Assembly (NCBI RefSeq): GCF_006351925.1
Contig: NZ_CP040924.1
Span: 1,944,001 to 2,008,000 of the forward strand
Reading direction: 5' to 3'
Length of the DNA stretch: 64,000 nt
From: Clostridium thermarum
GTDB lineage: Bacteria; Bacillota; Clostridia; Clostridiales; Clostridiaceae
Shown here: in pieces, positions 56,489 through 64,000 of the stretch
Layout: each line of letters starts with the position of its first letter
Numbering within the stretch: the stretch's first letter is position 1
Translations under genes and position numbers: made by a program
The notes under the pieces: model-generated
Databases searched by the model: none
Told to the model about the DNA's origin: nothing
The model's input: only the letters and a program-made list of their open reading frames with translations

Positions 56489-57517
56489 ATGAATATAAAG
56501 TTTATAAAAAAACTCCCCACTCCTGAGGAAATAATTAATGAATTACCCCTCAGTGCTGAACTAAAAAAGATTAAGAATGAAATTGATGATGAAATAAGAC
56601 AGGTATTCATTGGTGAAAGCAGTAAATTTATATTGGTGATAGGCCCCTGTTCCGCAGATAGAGAAGACTCCGTATTAGAATATATCTCAAGGCTGGCTAA
56701 GGTTCAAGAAAAAGTTAAGGACACCTTAATAATAATTCCAAGAGTTTATACTAATAAGCCAAGAACCACAGGAGAAGGTTATAAGGGAATGGTCCATCAG
56801 CCGGACCCCAATAAGGAGCCAAATATTGAAGAGGGTATTAAAGCCATAAGAAAGCTTCATATCAAAGCTTTGTCAGAAGGTCATTTAGTAACTGCTGATG
56901 AAATGCTATACCCTGAGAACTACTCATATCTAGCGGACTTATTAAGCTATGTTGCAATAGGTGCTAGATCAGTGGAAAATCAACAGCATAGGTTGACAGT
57001 AAGTGGTATGGATATTCCTGTTGGTATGAAAAATCCTACTTCTGGAGACATCACCGTAATGCTTAATTCTGTAATGGCAGCCCAACTGTCTCACAATTTT
57101 GTATACAATGGCTATGAAGTTTCTACAAAGGGTAACCCGTTAACACACACCATATTAAGAGGTGCAGTAGATTTTTATGGCAGAAATATACCAAATTATC
57201 ATTATGAAAATCTTCAGGAGTTAGTTAATGCTTACGAAGAAAGAGGACTAGCTAATCCAGCAATACTTGTTGATACCAATCATTCAAATTCTATGAAGAA
57301 GTACTATGAGCAGCCAAGAATAGCCAAAGAAGTGCTTTTCAGCAGAAAGTGGGATTCCAAGCTTAAAACCATGATAAAAGGCCTGATGATAGAAAGCTAC
57401 CTAGTAGAAGGTAAACAGGATATTTATGGAGGGGTTTATGGTAAGTCTATTACAGACCCTTGCTTAGGATGGGAAGATTCTGAAAAACTTATTTATTATA
57501 TTGCTGAGAATGTATAA
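56489..57517 (+). CDS. 3-deoxy-7-phosphoheptulonate synthase (DAHP synthase)
   Basis: 342 residues, class I (AroFGH-type): VIGPCSADRED, PRTTGEGYKG and DTNHSNSMK. It condenses erythrose-4-phosphate and PEP in the first step of aromatic amino-acid synthesis. Start at 56489 from AAAGGCAGGCAG; the frame is open further upstream but without a ribosome site. No T-box or other leader is visible before it, and no other aro gene is adjacent. Confidence 0.93.
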   Translation: MNIKFIKKLPTPEEIINELPLSAELKKIKNEIDDEIRQVFIGESSKFILVIGPCSADREDSVLEYISRLAKVQEKVKDTLIIIPRVYTNKPRTTGEGYKGMVHQPDPNKEPNIEEGIKAIRKLHIKALSEGHLVTADEMLYPENYSYLADLLSYVAIGARSVENQQHRLTVSGMDIPVGMKNPTSGDITVMLNSVMAAQLSHNFVYNGYEVSTKGNPLTHTILRGAVDFYGRNIPNYHYENLQELVNAYEERGLANPAILVDTNHSNSMKKYYEQPRIAKEVLFSRKWDSKLKTMIKGLMIESYLVEGKQDIYGGVYGKSITDPCLGWEDSEKLIYYIAENV

Positions 57518-57588
57518 CCATCACAGAAGATGCTGAATACACGGAATTTATCCGGATAGAACAAGTAATTTAATAATTATTCACTAAT

Positions 57589-57625
57589 AGAATGAAGAAA
57601 GTGCAAGGCACTTTCTTCATTCTAT
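57589..57625. terminator. Bidirectional terminator with 16-bp perfect stem
   Basis: AGAATGAAGAAAGTGC / GCACTTTCTTCATTCT, T-rich on the plus side. Confidence 0.88.
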
Positions 57626-57948
57626 TTTAGTCCTTTTATTTTTCCTTTAAGGGCTTTAATTCTGCCATTTACATAATTTATTAATTTTTCCTTGTCGTCC
57701 TTTACTTCCATGGGTGCTTTAGAAACAATATCTATTATATCTAATTTATTTCCCTTAATTACAGATGAAATCTCTAAGGCTAAACATCTGTTTTTCACTT
57801 CCCAATAGGCATTATTAAATTCTGTGGCTTGCCATTTGCTATAGTGTCCTTTCTCCACACCAAACTGAAACAAATCCGCCGCTGCCTCTAATTCCTCTAA
57901 ATTTTCTGCCTCCAGTGTTTCACTTATTAGAGTATCGAAAGCCTTCAC
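57622..57948 (-). CDS. Uncharacterised protein (108 aa)
   Basis: 108 residues, soluble and helical (ISETLEAENLEELEAAADLF at the N-terminus, Lys-rich C-terminus GRIKALKGKIKGLK). GTG start with AAGAGGTGG. No family recognised. Confidence 0.6.
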   Translation of the reverse strand: MKAFDTLISETLEAENLEELEAAADLFQFGVEKGHYSKWQATEFNNAYWEVKNRCLALEISSVIKGNKLDIIDIVSKAPMEVKDDKEKLINYVNGRIKALKGKIKGLK

Positions 57949-58056
57949 TATACCACCTCTTTTCTTTATATATTTATAGTTTAAACTGTACTATGTATTA
58001 TATTCATTGTAATGGTAGTATAGTTTTCTAAATTTGCTTTTGATACTTAAATTATG

Positions 58057-58368
58057 TTATACAAGAAACTGTGGGTTTTCTATATGATCTGCCCTGATGG
58101 CCTTTTTCAGAATTGTAAAGTTTATTTTTGCATCTTGATGTTCTAAGTCGATAGGATATTTTGTGCCACAGTTTACGCATAAAACATATTCATCAGATCC
58201 TGATTTCTCCCGATTGTCAAAAAGAAAGGGCAACTCTTCCTTTCTTTCAATACCAGATTCTCTGTTTTCATTATTTATCTTATATGTATAAATATATGTA
58301 ACTTTTCTTTTAACTTCTAAGTTATTGCTGTTACACTTTGGACAGGTTAGTTTTTCAGATAAATCCAT
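58057..58368 (-). CDS. Zinc-ribbon-type small protein, unknown
   Basis: 103 residues with CPKC near the N-terminus and CVNC near residue 74, likely one zinc site. GAAAGGAAG before ATG. Function unknown. Confidence 0.65.
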   Translation of the reverse strand: MDLSEKLTCPKCNSNNLEVKRKVTYIYTYKINNENRESGIERKEELPFLFDNREKSGSDEYVLCVNCGTKYPIDLEHQDAKINFTILKKAIRADHIENPQFLV

Positions 58369-58460
58369 CCTAATACTTCCTTTCTAAATCTGTTTATATA
58401 TGATATATTATTTCATGTAAATGATTTTTTATCCAATTTGTGTGGGAGGTAATTATATTA

Positions 58461-59321
58461 ATGAATGGAAAAATTAATTTTTCAGAACCTATAATAGATG
58501 TGATTAAAAAAAGAAAATCTATTAGGTCATATAAAAAGACCCAATTAACGAGTGAGGATAGAAATAGAATACAAAATTTTATGCAGCAAGTTAAAGGGCC
58601 TTTTAATTCAGAGATTCGCTTTATGCTTTTGGAATCTCAAACCGCTGCCAAAGATGATAATGTAAAGCTTGGCACATATGGTGTCATTAAAGGTGCAACA
58701 AACTTCATTGTAGCTGCTGTAAATAAAGAATGTATGTGTTTAGAAGATCTAGGTTACAAATTTGAAACCATCATTCTATATGCTACCTCTCTGGACCTTG
58801 GGACATGCTGGTTAGGAGGAACCTTTAAAAAAAGTGATTTTGCTAAAGCTATAGACTTAAGAGAGGATGAGATGATTCCAATAATTTCACCTATAGGATA
58901 TATTGATGATTCCATGCACATTCTCGGTTCTATAATTAGGGCGGTAGCAGGGTCAAAAAACAGAAAGAAATGGGATGAATTATTTTTTTGTGAAAGCTTT
59001 GATAGGCCTCTTTCAGAATCTAAGGCAGAAATGTTTAAAATTCCACTTGAAATGGTAAGGCTTGCACCATCTGCCTCTAATAAGCAGCCATGGAGGTTAG
59101 TAAAGAAAGGAAACCAAGTTCACTTTTATTTGAAACATGATATGGAATATTCTAAAGCATTGGGTTACGACATACAAAGAGTTGATATGGGTATCGCCAT
59201 GTGTCACTTTGAGTTGTCGGCTGCAGAGATGGGGCTATGTGGTTCATGGGTATGTAAAAATCCTAATCTGTCCTTGCCCAGTGATAACTTTGAATATATC
59301 ATAAGCTGGAATCAAGAATAG
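58461..59321 (+). CDS. Nitroreductase-family flavoprotein
   Basis: 286 residues, made of two halves each carrying nitroreductase features (KRKSIRSYKK at the start; LAPSASNKQPWRLV near residue 205; GLCGSWV near the end), as in the TM1586-type two-domain nitroreductases. FMN-dependent reduction of nitro compounds or quinones; natural substrate unknown. GGGAGG before ATG 58461. Followed 52 bp later by a frameshifted flavin reductase gene. Confidence 0.88.
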   Translation: MNGKINFSEPIIDVIKKRKSIRSYKKTQLTSEDRNRIQNFMQQVKGPFNSEIRFMLLESQTAAKDDNVKLGTYGVIKGATNFIVAAVNKECMCLEDLGYKFETIILYATSLDLGTCWLGGTFKKSDFAKAIDLREDEMIPIISPIGYIDDSMHILGSIIRAVAGSKNRKKWDELFFCESFDRPLSESKAEMFKIPLEMVRLAPSASNKQPWRLVKKGNQVHFYLKHDMEYSKALGYDIQRVDMGIAMCHFELSAAEMGLCGSWVCKNPNLSLPSDNFEYIISWNQE

Positions 59322-59373
59322 TTTTTTACAAAGGACAAGTAAAAATTTTATATAATAGAAGGAGAAAAGTTAA

Positions 59374-59969
59374 ATGCCAAAGAGAAGCTTTAAAGGAAGT
59401 GCAATGTTAAATCCTGTGCCTGTAGTGTTGATAACCTCAAAAGATGAAAATGAATGCGTTAATGTCTTTACAGTAGGTTGGATTGGCACTGCTTGCACAA
59501 GACCACCTATGATTTCAGTAGCTATAAGACCGGAACGATTATCCTATAATAACATAAAAGAAGCGGTGAATTCGTAGCTAACCTCCCTTCCAGGAGCTTG
59601 ACAAAAATGGTTGACTATTGTGGTGTTAGATCCGGAAAAACAGTTAATAAAATAGAGGAACTGGGCTTCACTTTAGAACCTTCTGATAATATTGCTACCC
59701 CAGGAATAAAAGAGTGTCCAGTATCAATGGAGTGTAAAGTTAAAAACATAATACCCCTGGGTTCTCATGATTTGTTCCTGGCAGAGGTTTTAGGTGTTAG
59801 AGTTGAAGAAGATTTAATTGATGTGGCGGGTAAAATCCACTTGGAACAGGCAGATTTAGTTGTCTATTCCCATGGTGAGTACTTTCCCCTGCTGCCTAAG
59901 GCTATCGGTAAATTTGGGTATTCAGTGCAAAAAAAGTTATCTAAAAAAGCAAAAAAAGGTAAACGATAA
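59374..59969 (+). pseudogene. Flavin reductase-like gene with a -1 frameshift
   Basis: ATG 59374 opens a flavin-reductase-like domain (LNPVPVVLITSKDE, NVFTVGWIGTACTRPPMISVA quoted in part). The frame ends at a TAG at 59575. The next frame carries on directly: with one base added at the GCGG around 59563-59566 the junction reads KEAG-EFVANLPSRSLTKMVDYCG, giving one continuous protein of about 198 residues. It is a single-base deletion or a sequencing error. The family binds FMN and passes electrons from NAD(P)H. Confidence 0.85.
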
Positions 59970-59988
59970 ATTTCGTTTACCTCTTTTC
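59957..59988. terminator. Bidirectional terminator
   Basis: AGGTAAACGA / TCGTTTACCT between convergent genes, T-rich right flank. Confidence 0.85.
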
Positions 59989-59989
59989 T

Positions 59990-61159
59990 TTAAAAATCAG
60001 TTACCTTTATCTTAATACCATTGATTTCGATGTCCTCATTCAATTCAATTAAAAGACACTTTCTGCCGTGCTTGTCCCTAACTTGCTTAATTTTACTTAG
60101 TGCATTTGGTGCAATACTGATATTAGCAGTTTCACTTTCTATTTTAACAGACTTACTTTTCAGATCCGGTAAAATATTATCTATCTTAAAGTCAAAACTA
60201 GTACTTCCTATAGTTTCTTCATAGACTTTTTCCAGCTTTTCTATATCTTTTTCTTCTATACCACTATACTCTAGAACATTTTGAACATCTTTTATTGTAA
60301 CTAGCGGCACTTCCCCCTCTTCTACCTGTTCCGCCTTGGAGGCGATTTTTTCATATATAGACTGCATAGTTTCTGGAGCAATAGCGTCTCCGACAACTTC
60401 TTTGATTATGGCATTAAAGGAACTTTTTTCTTCAGCCGCAGTTATTTTTAAGGAGCAATTCAATACTTCTTCGATAAAATCCATATTAACCTCATTTGTT
60501 CTGCCGGTATAGTACAATATGTGATTTACATCTGTACAGTTATTATTAAAACACGGGAACATAAATCCATCCAATGGGGATTTTAAATTTATCACTGCGT
60601 CAAGAGTTGAATTTGTTCTAAACTCCCTATTTATGTAATCAAATTGCAATGCTTTTTTAGGATATTCAATCTTATTTATACTGCCTATAAAAAAGTTAAA
60701 GGCAAAAACATTATCATCTACAGCTTCATCAGCTTCAATGCTTCTTTTCTTTGCCCCCTTCCAATATTGACCGCGTACGAAAGTTATGACAATGTCGCTA
60801 TCATATTTATAATTTGCAGCCAATTTATTAACTATTTCATCTAGATATAGCAATTCCTCTTCTTTGGACTTACTTTCTAAAGCAGAATAAAGAAGCCCTT
60901 GGGAATGATTTTCTATTTCTACGTCTTTAAAGTCAAGCTCAAAGAGTTTTGTGTCCAAGGCACCACTTAAGAGCTTCTTGAAATTCTTTATGTAAAGTTC
61001 CTGTGTTTCTTCATCCAGAGCATTGAAATGTTTTACCTCTTTATGAATTATCTCTAAATTGTCTTTTTTTAAATAAATATTATAGATTTCACCAAATTGG
61101 AGCATGGTACTCTCTGGTTTCATATGTTTTCTCATATCAGCTAAATCTTTTTTTATCAT
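59990..61159 (-). CDS. DUF4317 family protein
   Basis: 389 residues. DLADMRKHMKP, KLLSGALDTKLFELDF, VRGQYWKG and PLDGFMFPCFNNNCTDVNHILYYTG (quoted in part) are typical of DUF4317, a clostridial cytosolic family of unknown function. AAAAGGAGATAAGAGAG precedes ATG. Monocistronic. Confidence 0.9.
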   Translation of the reverse strand: MIKKDLADMRKHMKPESTMLQFGEIYNIYLKKDNLEIIHKEVKHFNALDEETQELYIKNFKKLLSGALDTKLFELDFKDVEIENHSQGLLYSALESKSKEEELLYLDEIVNKLAANYKYDSDIVITFVRGQYWKGAKKRSIEADEAVDDNVFAFNFFIGSINKIEYPKKALQFDYINREFRTNSTLDAVINLKSPLDGFMFPCFNNNCTDVNHILYYTGRTNEVNMDFIEEVLNCSLKITAAEEKSSFNAIIKEVVGDAIAPETMQSIYEKIASKAEQVEEGEVPLVTIKDVQNVLEYSGIEEKDIEKLEKVYEETIGSTSFDFKIDNILPDLKSKSVKIESETANISIAPNALSKIKQVRDKHGRKCLLIELNEDIEINGIKIKVTDF

Positions 61160-61263
61160 CTCTCTTATCTCCTTTTAATATTTATTCCATCAAAAATTAC
61201 GCAATAAAAAATTGTACAATAATAATTTATCATAATTTAAACTTTAATACAATTTTACAAAAA

Positions 61264-61290
61264 ATAAAAACAGCTTTAAGCTGTTTTTAT
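61264..61290 (-). terminator. Terminator of the 214-aa gene
   Basis: AAAAACAGCTT / AAGCTGTTTTT. Confidence 0.85.
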
Positions 61291-61931
61291 TTTGATATAG
61301 TATTTATTCTAGTGCCTTCAATATATTCCACATTAAAGCTGTAACCTTTATCTAAAGCCTTAATAAAGGAAGCTAACCATTCCTTTCTTAGATCATAGAA
61401 GTGCTGTATATCTCCGCCTACAATCTGCCAGTTAGGGCTATGTATGCATACTGTAGACATCCAGCTGTATTTATCATCTTCTTTAACTAAAGGTCTGTCT
61501 ACAGAATCACAGGGCATTCCTTCCAAAATATAATCATTTATTACTTTATAGGCATCAAAAGGAGAATTTATTTCATAGATATCCTTTGCCCCAGTTCCCT
61601 TCTCAAATCCATCGCTACTGAATATATCAATTAACTGCTTTTTATAATCTCGGGATAATGTAAGTATATTTGTAATCCAAGCAGCTATTCTGGACTCTGA
61701 TCTATTGATTTTATCCTGAAGCCAACCATGGATATCAGTTTGATCTATTATATTCTCCAGGGGCTCTGATCCGGTAGTTGGTCCAAATTCAGCCAAAATT
61801 TCTGACTTCCATTCCGCAGCAGAGATAAGCCCCTCTTCAAAAGCCCATCTCTCAATTTTATGTTCTAATTCTTCTGAATATCTTATCTTATTAAAAAGCC
61901 AATAATGTATCTTTCCCAAATATGCACTCAT
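61287..61931 (-). CDS. Uncharacterised conserved-looking protein (214 aa)
   Basis: 214 residues, Trp-rich (KIHYWLFNKIRYSE, AEWKSEIL, DIHGWLQDKIN), soluble; the C-terminal half has HSPNWQIVGGDIQHFYDLR. I recognise no family. AAGGAGG precedes ATG. Lies 93 bp downstream of a truncated DUF434 gene on the same strand. Confidence 0.65.
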   Translation of the reverse strand: MSAYLGKIHYWLFNKIRYSEELEHKIERWAFEEGLISAAEWKSEILAEFGPTTGSEPLENIIDQTDIHGWLQDKINRSESRIAAWITNILTLSRDYKKQLIDIFSSDGFEKGTGAKDIYEINSPFDAYKVINDYILEGMPCDSVDRPLVKEDDKYSWMSTVCIHSPNWQIVGGDIQHFYDLRKEWLASFIKALDKGYSFNVEYIEGTRINTISK

Positions 61932-62024
61932 CTTTGTCCTCCTTAGATACTGAAATAACTATAAATGTATTTTTATTTTTCTACAAAACAATTATATCAT
62001 TCTGAAAAAAATAAAACTGTATCA

Positions 62025-62366
62025 TTAGTTACCATAAGCATATTTAATCCAGATCATTATGAGGTTAAACCCATCTATATAAATGCAGTAATCATGTAAC
62101 TTGTCCATTGAAAGCAGCTTTTCTTTTCTAATTTTACATTCCAAGGTAGAAGAAGTGGCTCGCTGCAAAGCATTTCTTTGTCTGGCAGAGAGTTGATAAT
62201 GCCCTCCTACAAGTTCAATTACCGATGACTGCTTATATCCCCTATCCATTAGCCATGGTATATCTGTTTGAACATTTTTTAGTATTGTAACTGCCTCTGG
62301 CGAAAACCACCTTACGTCATCTTCAGCAAAACCTCGTCTAGCAATGAATCTACTTTCTTCTCCCAT
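62025..62366 (-). CDS. DUF434 protein, truncated
   Basis: 113 residues matching the N-terminal half of DUF434 proteins: ARRGF, RWFSPEAV, WLMDRGYKQSS, LVGGHYQLSARQRNALQRA and YIDGFN. Family members run on for about another 100 residues with metal-binding Cys/Asp; here the frame ends soon after YIDGFNLI. It is either a shortened functional version or a 3' deletion remnant. ATG 62366 with AGGGGTG. Confidence 0.7.
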   Translation of the reverse strand: MGEESRFIARRGFAEDDVRWFSPEAVTILKNVQTDIPWLMDRGYKQSSVIELVGGHYQLSARQRNALQRATSSTLECKIRKEKLLSMDKLHDYCIYIDGFNLIMIWIKYAYGN

Positions 62367-62387
62367 CACAGCACCCCTTAATTACAA

Positions 62388-62897
62388 TTATTTTTTTATG
62401 CCATATCCACCATATACGGAGCTAGTATCACTGATTGATATCATTGCGTCAATACCACTTTTCCTAATCATTTTTATTATTTCGTTTTTTCTTTTCCTTT
62501 TAGTATGAGTGATTAAGATCATCTTGTCATCATTAATGCCACCTGCTTCTAATGTTGTAACACCTAAACCTGCGCCTCTCAGCATTTCAAGCAATTTAGC
62601 AGAGTCTTTTTCCTGCACGGTAATGTTTATTGTAACAATACCAATGGCTAACTTTTCCTCTATAGTTGAGCCTATATAATTTCCACTGGCAAAGCCAAGT
62701 GCATACATAAACATCCTAAAGGGATCTTCCTTAATACCATCCAAAACATTACCTACTACCAATAGCCAGATAAGCACTTCGAAGAAACCTATGATGGCAG
62801 CCCATAGTTTTACTCCCCTTGTCAGCAGCACTGTTCTTATTGTCCCAAGGGACACTTCTAATATTTTGGAGATAAATATCAATAAATAAGTCAACAT
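62388..62897 (-). CDS. DUF2179 / UPF0316 membrane protein
   Basis: 169 residues: three N-terminal membrane helices (about 2-85) with EVSLGTIRTVLLTRG and GNYIGSTIEEKLAIG, then a C-terminal DUF2179 domain (about 90-160). Family function unknown. AAAGGAG before ATG. Probably co-transcribed with the downstream truncated DUF434 gene (21-bp gap). Confidence 0.9.
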   Translation of the reverse strand: MLTYLLIFISKILEVSLGTIRTVLLTRGVKLWAAIIGFFEVLIWLLVVGNVLDGIKEDPFRMFMYALGFASGNYIGSTIEEKLAIGIVTINITVQEKDSAKLLEMLRGAGLGVTTLEAGGINDDKMILITHTKRKRKNEIIKMIRKSGIDAMISISDTSSVYGGYGIKK

Positions 62898-63035
62898 GAC
62901 ATGAACTCCTTTTGATTAAGTATGCTATTAATTTGCCCAAAGCCTTTTGTTTTTATAAGTATTGTTAAGATGAGGAAATTTACATTGTTTTCAGCTTGAG
63001 TTGGACTTATATACTCACGAATTAAGAATAAAAAT

Positions 63036-63058
63036 GATGTGGTTTTAGTAACCACATC
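63036..63058 (-). terminator. Terminator of the first mini membrane protein gene
   Basis: GATGTGGTT / AACCACATC, then ATTTTTATT on the minus strand. Confidence 0.75.
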
Positions 63059-63293
63059 CGCTTCTTTGCATACAACTCATACAATGCAGGAAGTATATAG
63101 CAATTATAAATAATATTTCATTACTGATTTGCTGGTTTCGCCAATTGCCATACACTAGGTTGTGATCATTGTCTGAAAACTGCAGTATAATCAGTATAAG
63201 AATTGCCAATTGAGGTAAACTGCAAATACAGTTGTCATTATATCTATATTTTTCTACTGCGAAGCACCTATATTTACACTTAGCTTTACTCAA
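63045..63293 (-). CDS. Cys-rich mini membrane protein, paralogue 3
   Basis: 82 residues. Basic Cys-containing head (MSKAKCKYRC), NCICSLPQLAILILIILQFS helix 1, short polar loop with Asp/Asn/Gly, then EILFIIAIYFLHC helix 2 and a Cys-rich tail (CMQRSGCGY). Clearly homologous to the two following proteins but the most diverged (loop shorter, tail different). TTG start with AGGAG. Last gene of the array by transcription. Function unknown; a spore or envelope peptide is plausible. Confidence 0.7.
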   Translation of the reverse strand: MSKAKCKYRCFAVEKYRYNDNCICSLPQLAILILIILQFSDNDHNLVYGNWRNQQISNEILFIIAIYFLHCMSCMQRSGCGY

Positions 63294-63326
63294 GATTTAC
63301 TCCTCCCAATGCTGTTTTCTACTTTT

Positions 63327-63354
63327 AAAAAGAGAGCTACAAAGCTCTCTTTTG
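63327..63354 (-). terminator. Terminator between mini membrane protein genes
   Basis: AAAAGAGAGCT / AGCTCTCTTTT. Confidence 0.85.
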
Positions 63355-63361
63355 TTATTCA

Positions 63362-63607
63362 TTAATATGCACTTTTTCCACAGCCGGCGCAGGACAGGAA
63401 GAATAATGCGATTATAAACAATACTCCATTACCTACCTGCTTGTCACCGTGTCCGCCATAGCCTTCGTCATTCTTATTCTTTGAAAACTGAAGTACTATA
63501 AGAATTAATATAACTAAAGTTGGGAAATTGCAAATGCAATTGTTCATACCTCTTCCATAAAAAGCTGGAGCATAAGCAACTTCTTTTTTACAACAACAAC
63601 GGCTCAT
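63362..63607 (-). CDS. Cys-rich mini membrane protein, paralogue 2
   Basis: 81 residues: CCCKK head, NCICNFPTLVILILIVLQFSK, a KNKNDEGYGGHGDKQVGNG loop, VLFIIALFFLSCAGCGK tail. Shares both helices almost identically with paralogue 1. AGGAGG before ATG. A terminator separates it from paralogue 3, so each gene appears to have its own unit. Confidence 0.75.
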   Translation of the reverse strand: MSRCCCKKEVAYAPAFYGRGMNNCICNFPTLVILILIVLQFSKNKNDEGYGGHGDKQVGNGVLFIIALFFLSCAGCGKSAY

Positions 63608-63672
63608 AAACGTACCTCCTTACACATTTTCTATAGTTTATTATTCTTTAAATCAAGATGAGCTCGAATCTA

Positions 63673-63909
63673 TTAGCGTCTGCCGCAGCCAGCGCAAGAT
63701 AAGAAGAATAATGCAATAATAAACAATACACCATTGCCTATTTGATCATTCTTGAACTTTCCGTCATATTCATAATCATCATCGTCATGATGTTCTTTAT
63801 TCCTCTTACTGAATTGAAGAACTATAAGAATTAATATTACAAGAGTTGGGAAATCGCATATGCAATTAGAACTTCCTCCATATCCACCCCCATAATAATT
63901 TCCGAACAT
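63673..63909 (-). CDS. Cys-rich mini membrane protein, paralogue 1
   Basis: 78 residues: Gly/Tyr-rich head (MFGNYYGGGYGG), NCICDFPTLVILILIVLQFSK, an acidic His/Asp loop (HHDDDDYEYDGK), then VLFIIALFFLSCAGCGRR. The acidic loop could bind metal or be exposed to the outside. AAGGGGGGAG before ATG. The upstream end of this array reaches the window edge. Confidence 0.75.
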   Translation of the reverse strand: MFGNYYGGGYGGSSNCICDFPTLVILILIVLQFSKRNKEHHDDDDYEYDGKFKNDQIGNGVLFIIALFFLSCAGCGRR

Positions 63910-64000
63910 CTCATACTCCCCCCTTTTTCTTATTTAAGCATATTTACTTACCATCCTAGGTTTTTGAATTAATTATGGTATTCAATATATCCTATGATGT

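Overview
The window is low-GC, gene-dense DNA from an anaerobic, spore-forming Firmicute of the Clostridium type. The evidence is spore genes (spoVAD, spoVAE, an SspH-type small acid-soluble protein), pyruvate formate-lyase with its activase and an FNT channel, a trimeric NAD-linked [FeFe] hydrogenase, a B12-dependent ribonucleotide reductase and a threonyl-tRNA synthetase behind a T-box leader. Almost every gene has a strong AGGAGG-type ribosome site, and most operons end in clear intrinsic terminators, many shared between convergent genes. No rRNA, tRNA, CRISPR array, prophage or insertion sequence was seen.

Layout. 0-9 kb: methionine sulfoxide reductase and gamma-carbonic anhydrase, nrdJ with paired NrdR boxes, an Lrp/AsnC regulator, an XRE-TPR regulator, a DUF378 protein, a PlsC-like acyltransferase and a ComEC-like secreted metallohydrolase. 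8.8-16.3 kb: a polar amino-acid ABC transporter, an RNase H-like protein with a HAD phosphatase, a full-length arginyl-tRNA synthetase relative with a degraded active site, and an orphan class I isoprenoid-synthase-like protein. 16-20 kb: small hydrophilic proteins, a broken 2H phosphoesterase, an EAL c-di-GMP phosphodiesterase and a Cys-Cys-Glu-Pro repeat protein. 20-24 kb: NDH-2 fused to a DoxX-like membrane domain, next to a polyprenyl diphosphate synthase, and a CBS-pair protein. 24-29.5 kb: FNT channel divergent from pflB-pflA. 29.5-32.6 kb: an orphan Cas6-like fragment, spoVAD-spoVAE without spoVAC, and superoxide dismutase. 33-42 kb: GtrA/GtrB-type lipid-sugar genes, asd, a pseudogene, lysC and T-box/thrS. 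42-50 kb: HtrA-type protease, M3 peptidase, mnmA, an L,D-transpeptidase, TspO, ilvE and a lipoyl-less E2-like acyltransferase. 50-54 kb: the hydrogenase operon. 54-64 kb: a lysozyme-like protein, sspH, DAHP synthase, nitroreductase, a frameshifted flavin reductase, DUF4317, a truncated DUF434, a DUF2179/UPF0316 protein and a tandem array of three paralogous Cys-rich mini membrane proteins.

How the genes work together. pflB/pflA with the FNT channel and the hydrogenase form two routes for fermentative carbon and electrons. Both promoters carry a Rex-like palindrome over the -35 box, so NADH/NAD+ redox state probably controls both. asd, lysC and T-box-controlled thrS belong to aspartate-family amino-acid metabolism.

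The least explained parts are the ArgRS-like protein without HIGH/KMSK-type residues, the 437-residue isoprenoid-fold protein next to it, the E2-like acyltransferase lacking the catalytic His, the Cas6-like orphan and the mini membrane protein array. Several genes are visibly decaying: a 2H phosphoesterase, a secreted FG-GAP-like protein, a flavin reductase and DUF434. Functional calls come from reading the sequence alone, without database searches.
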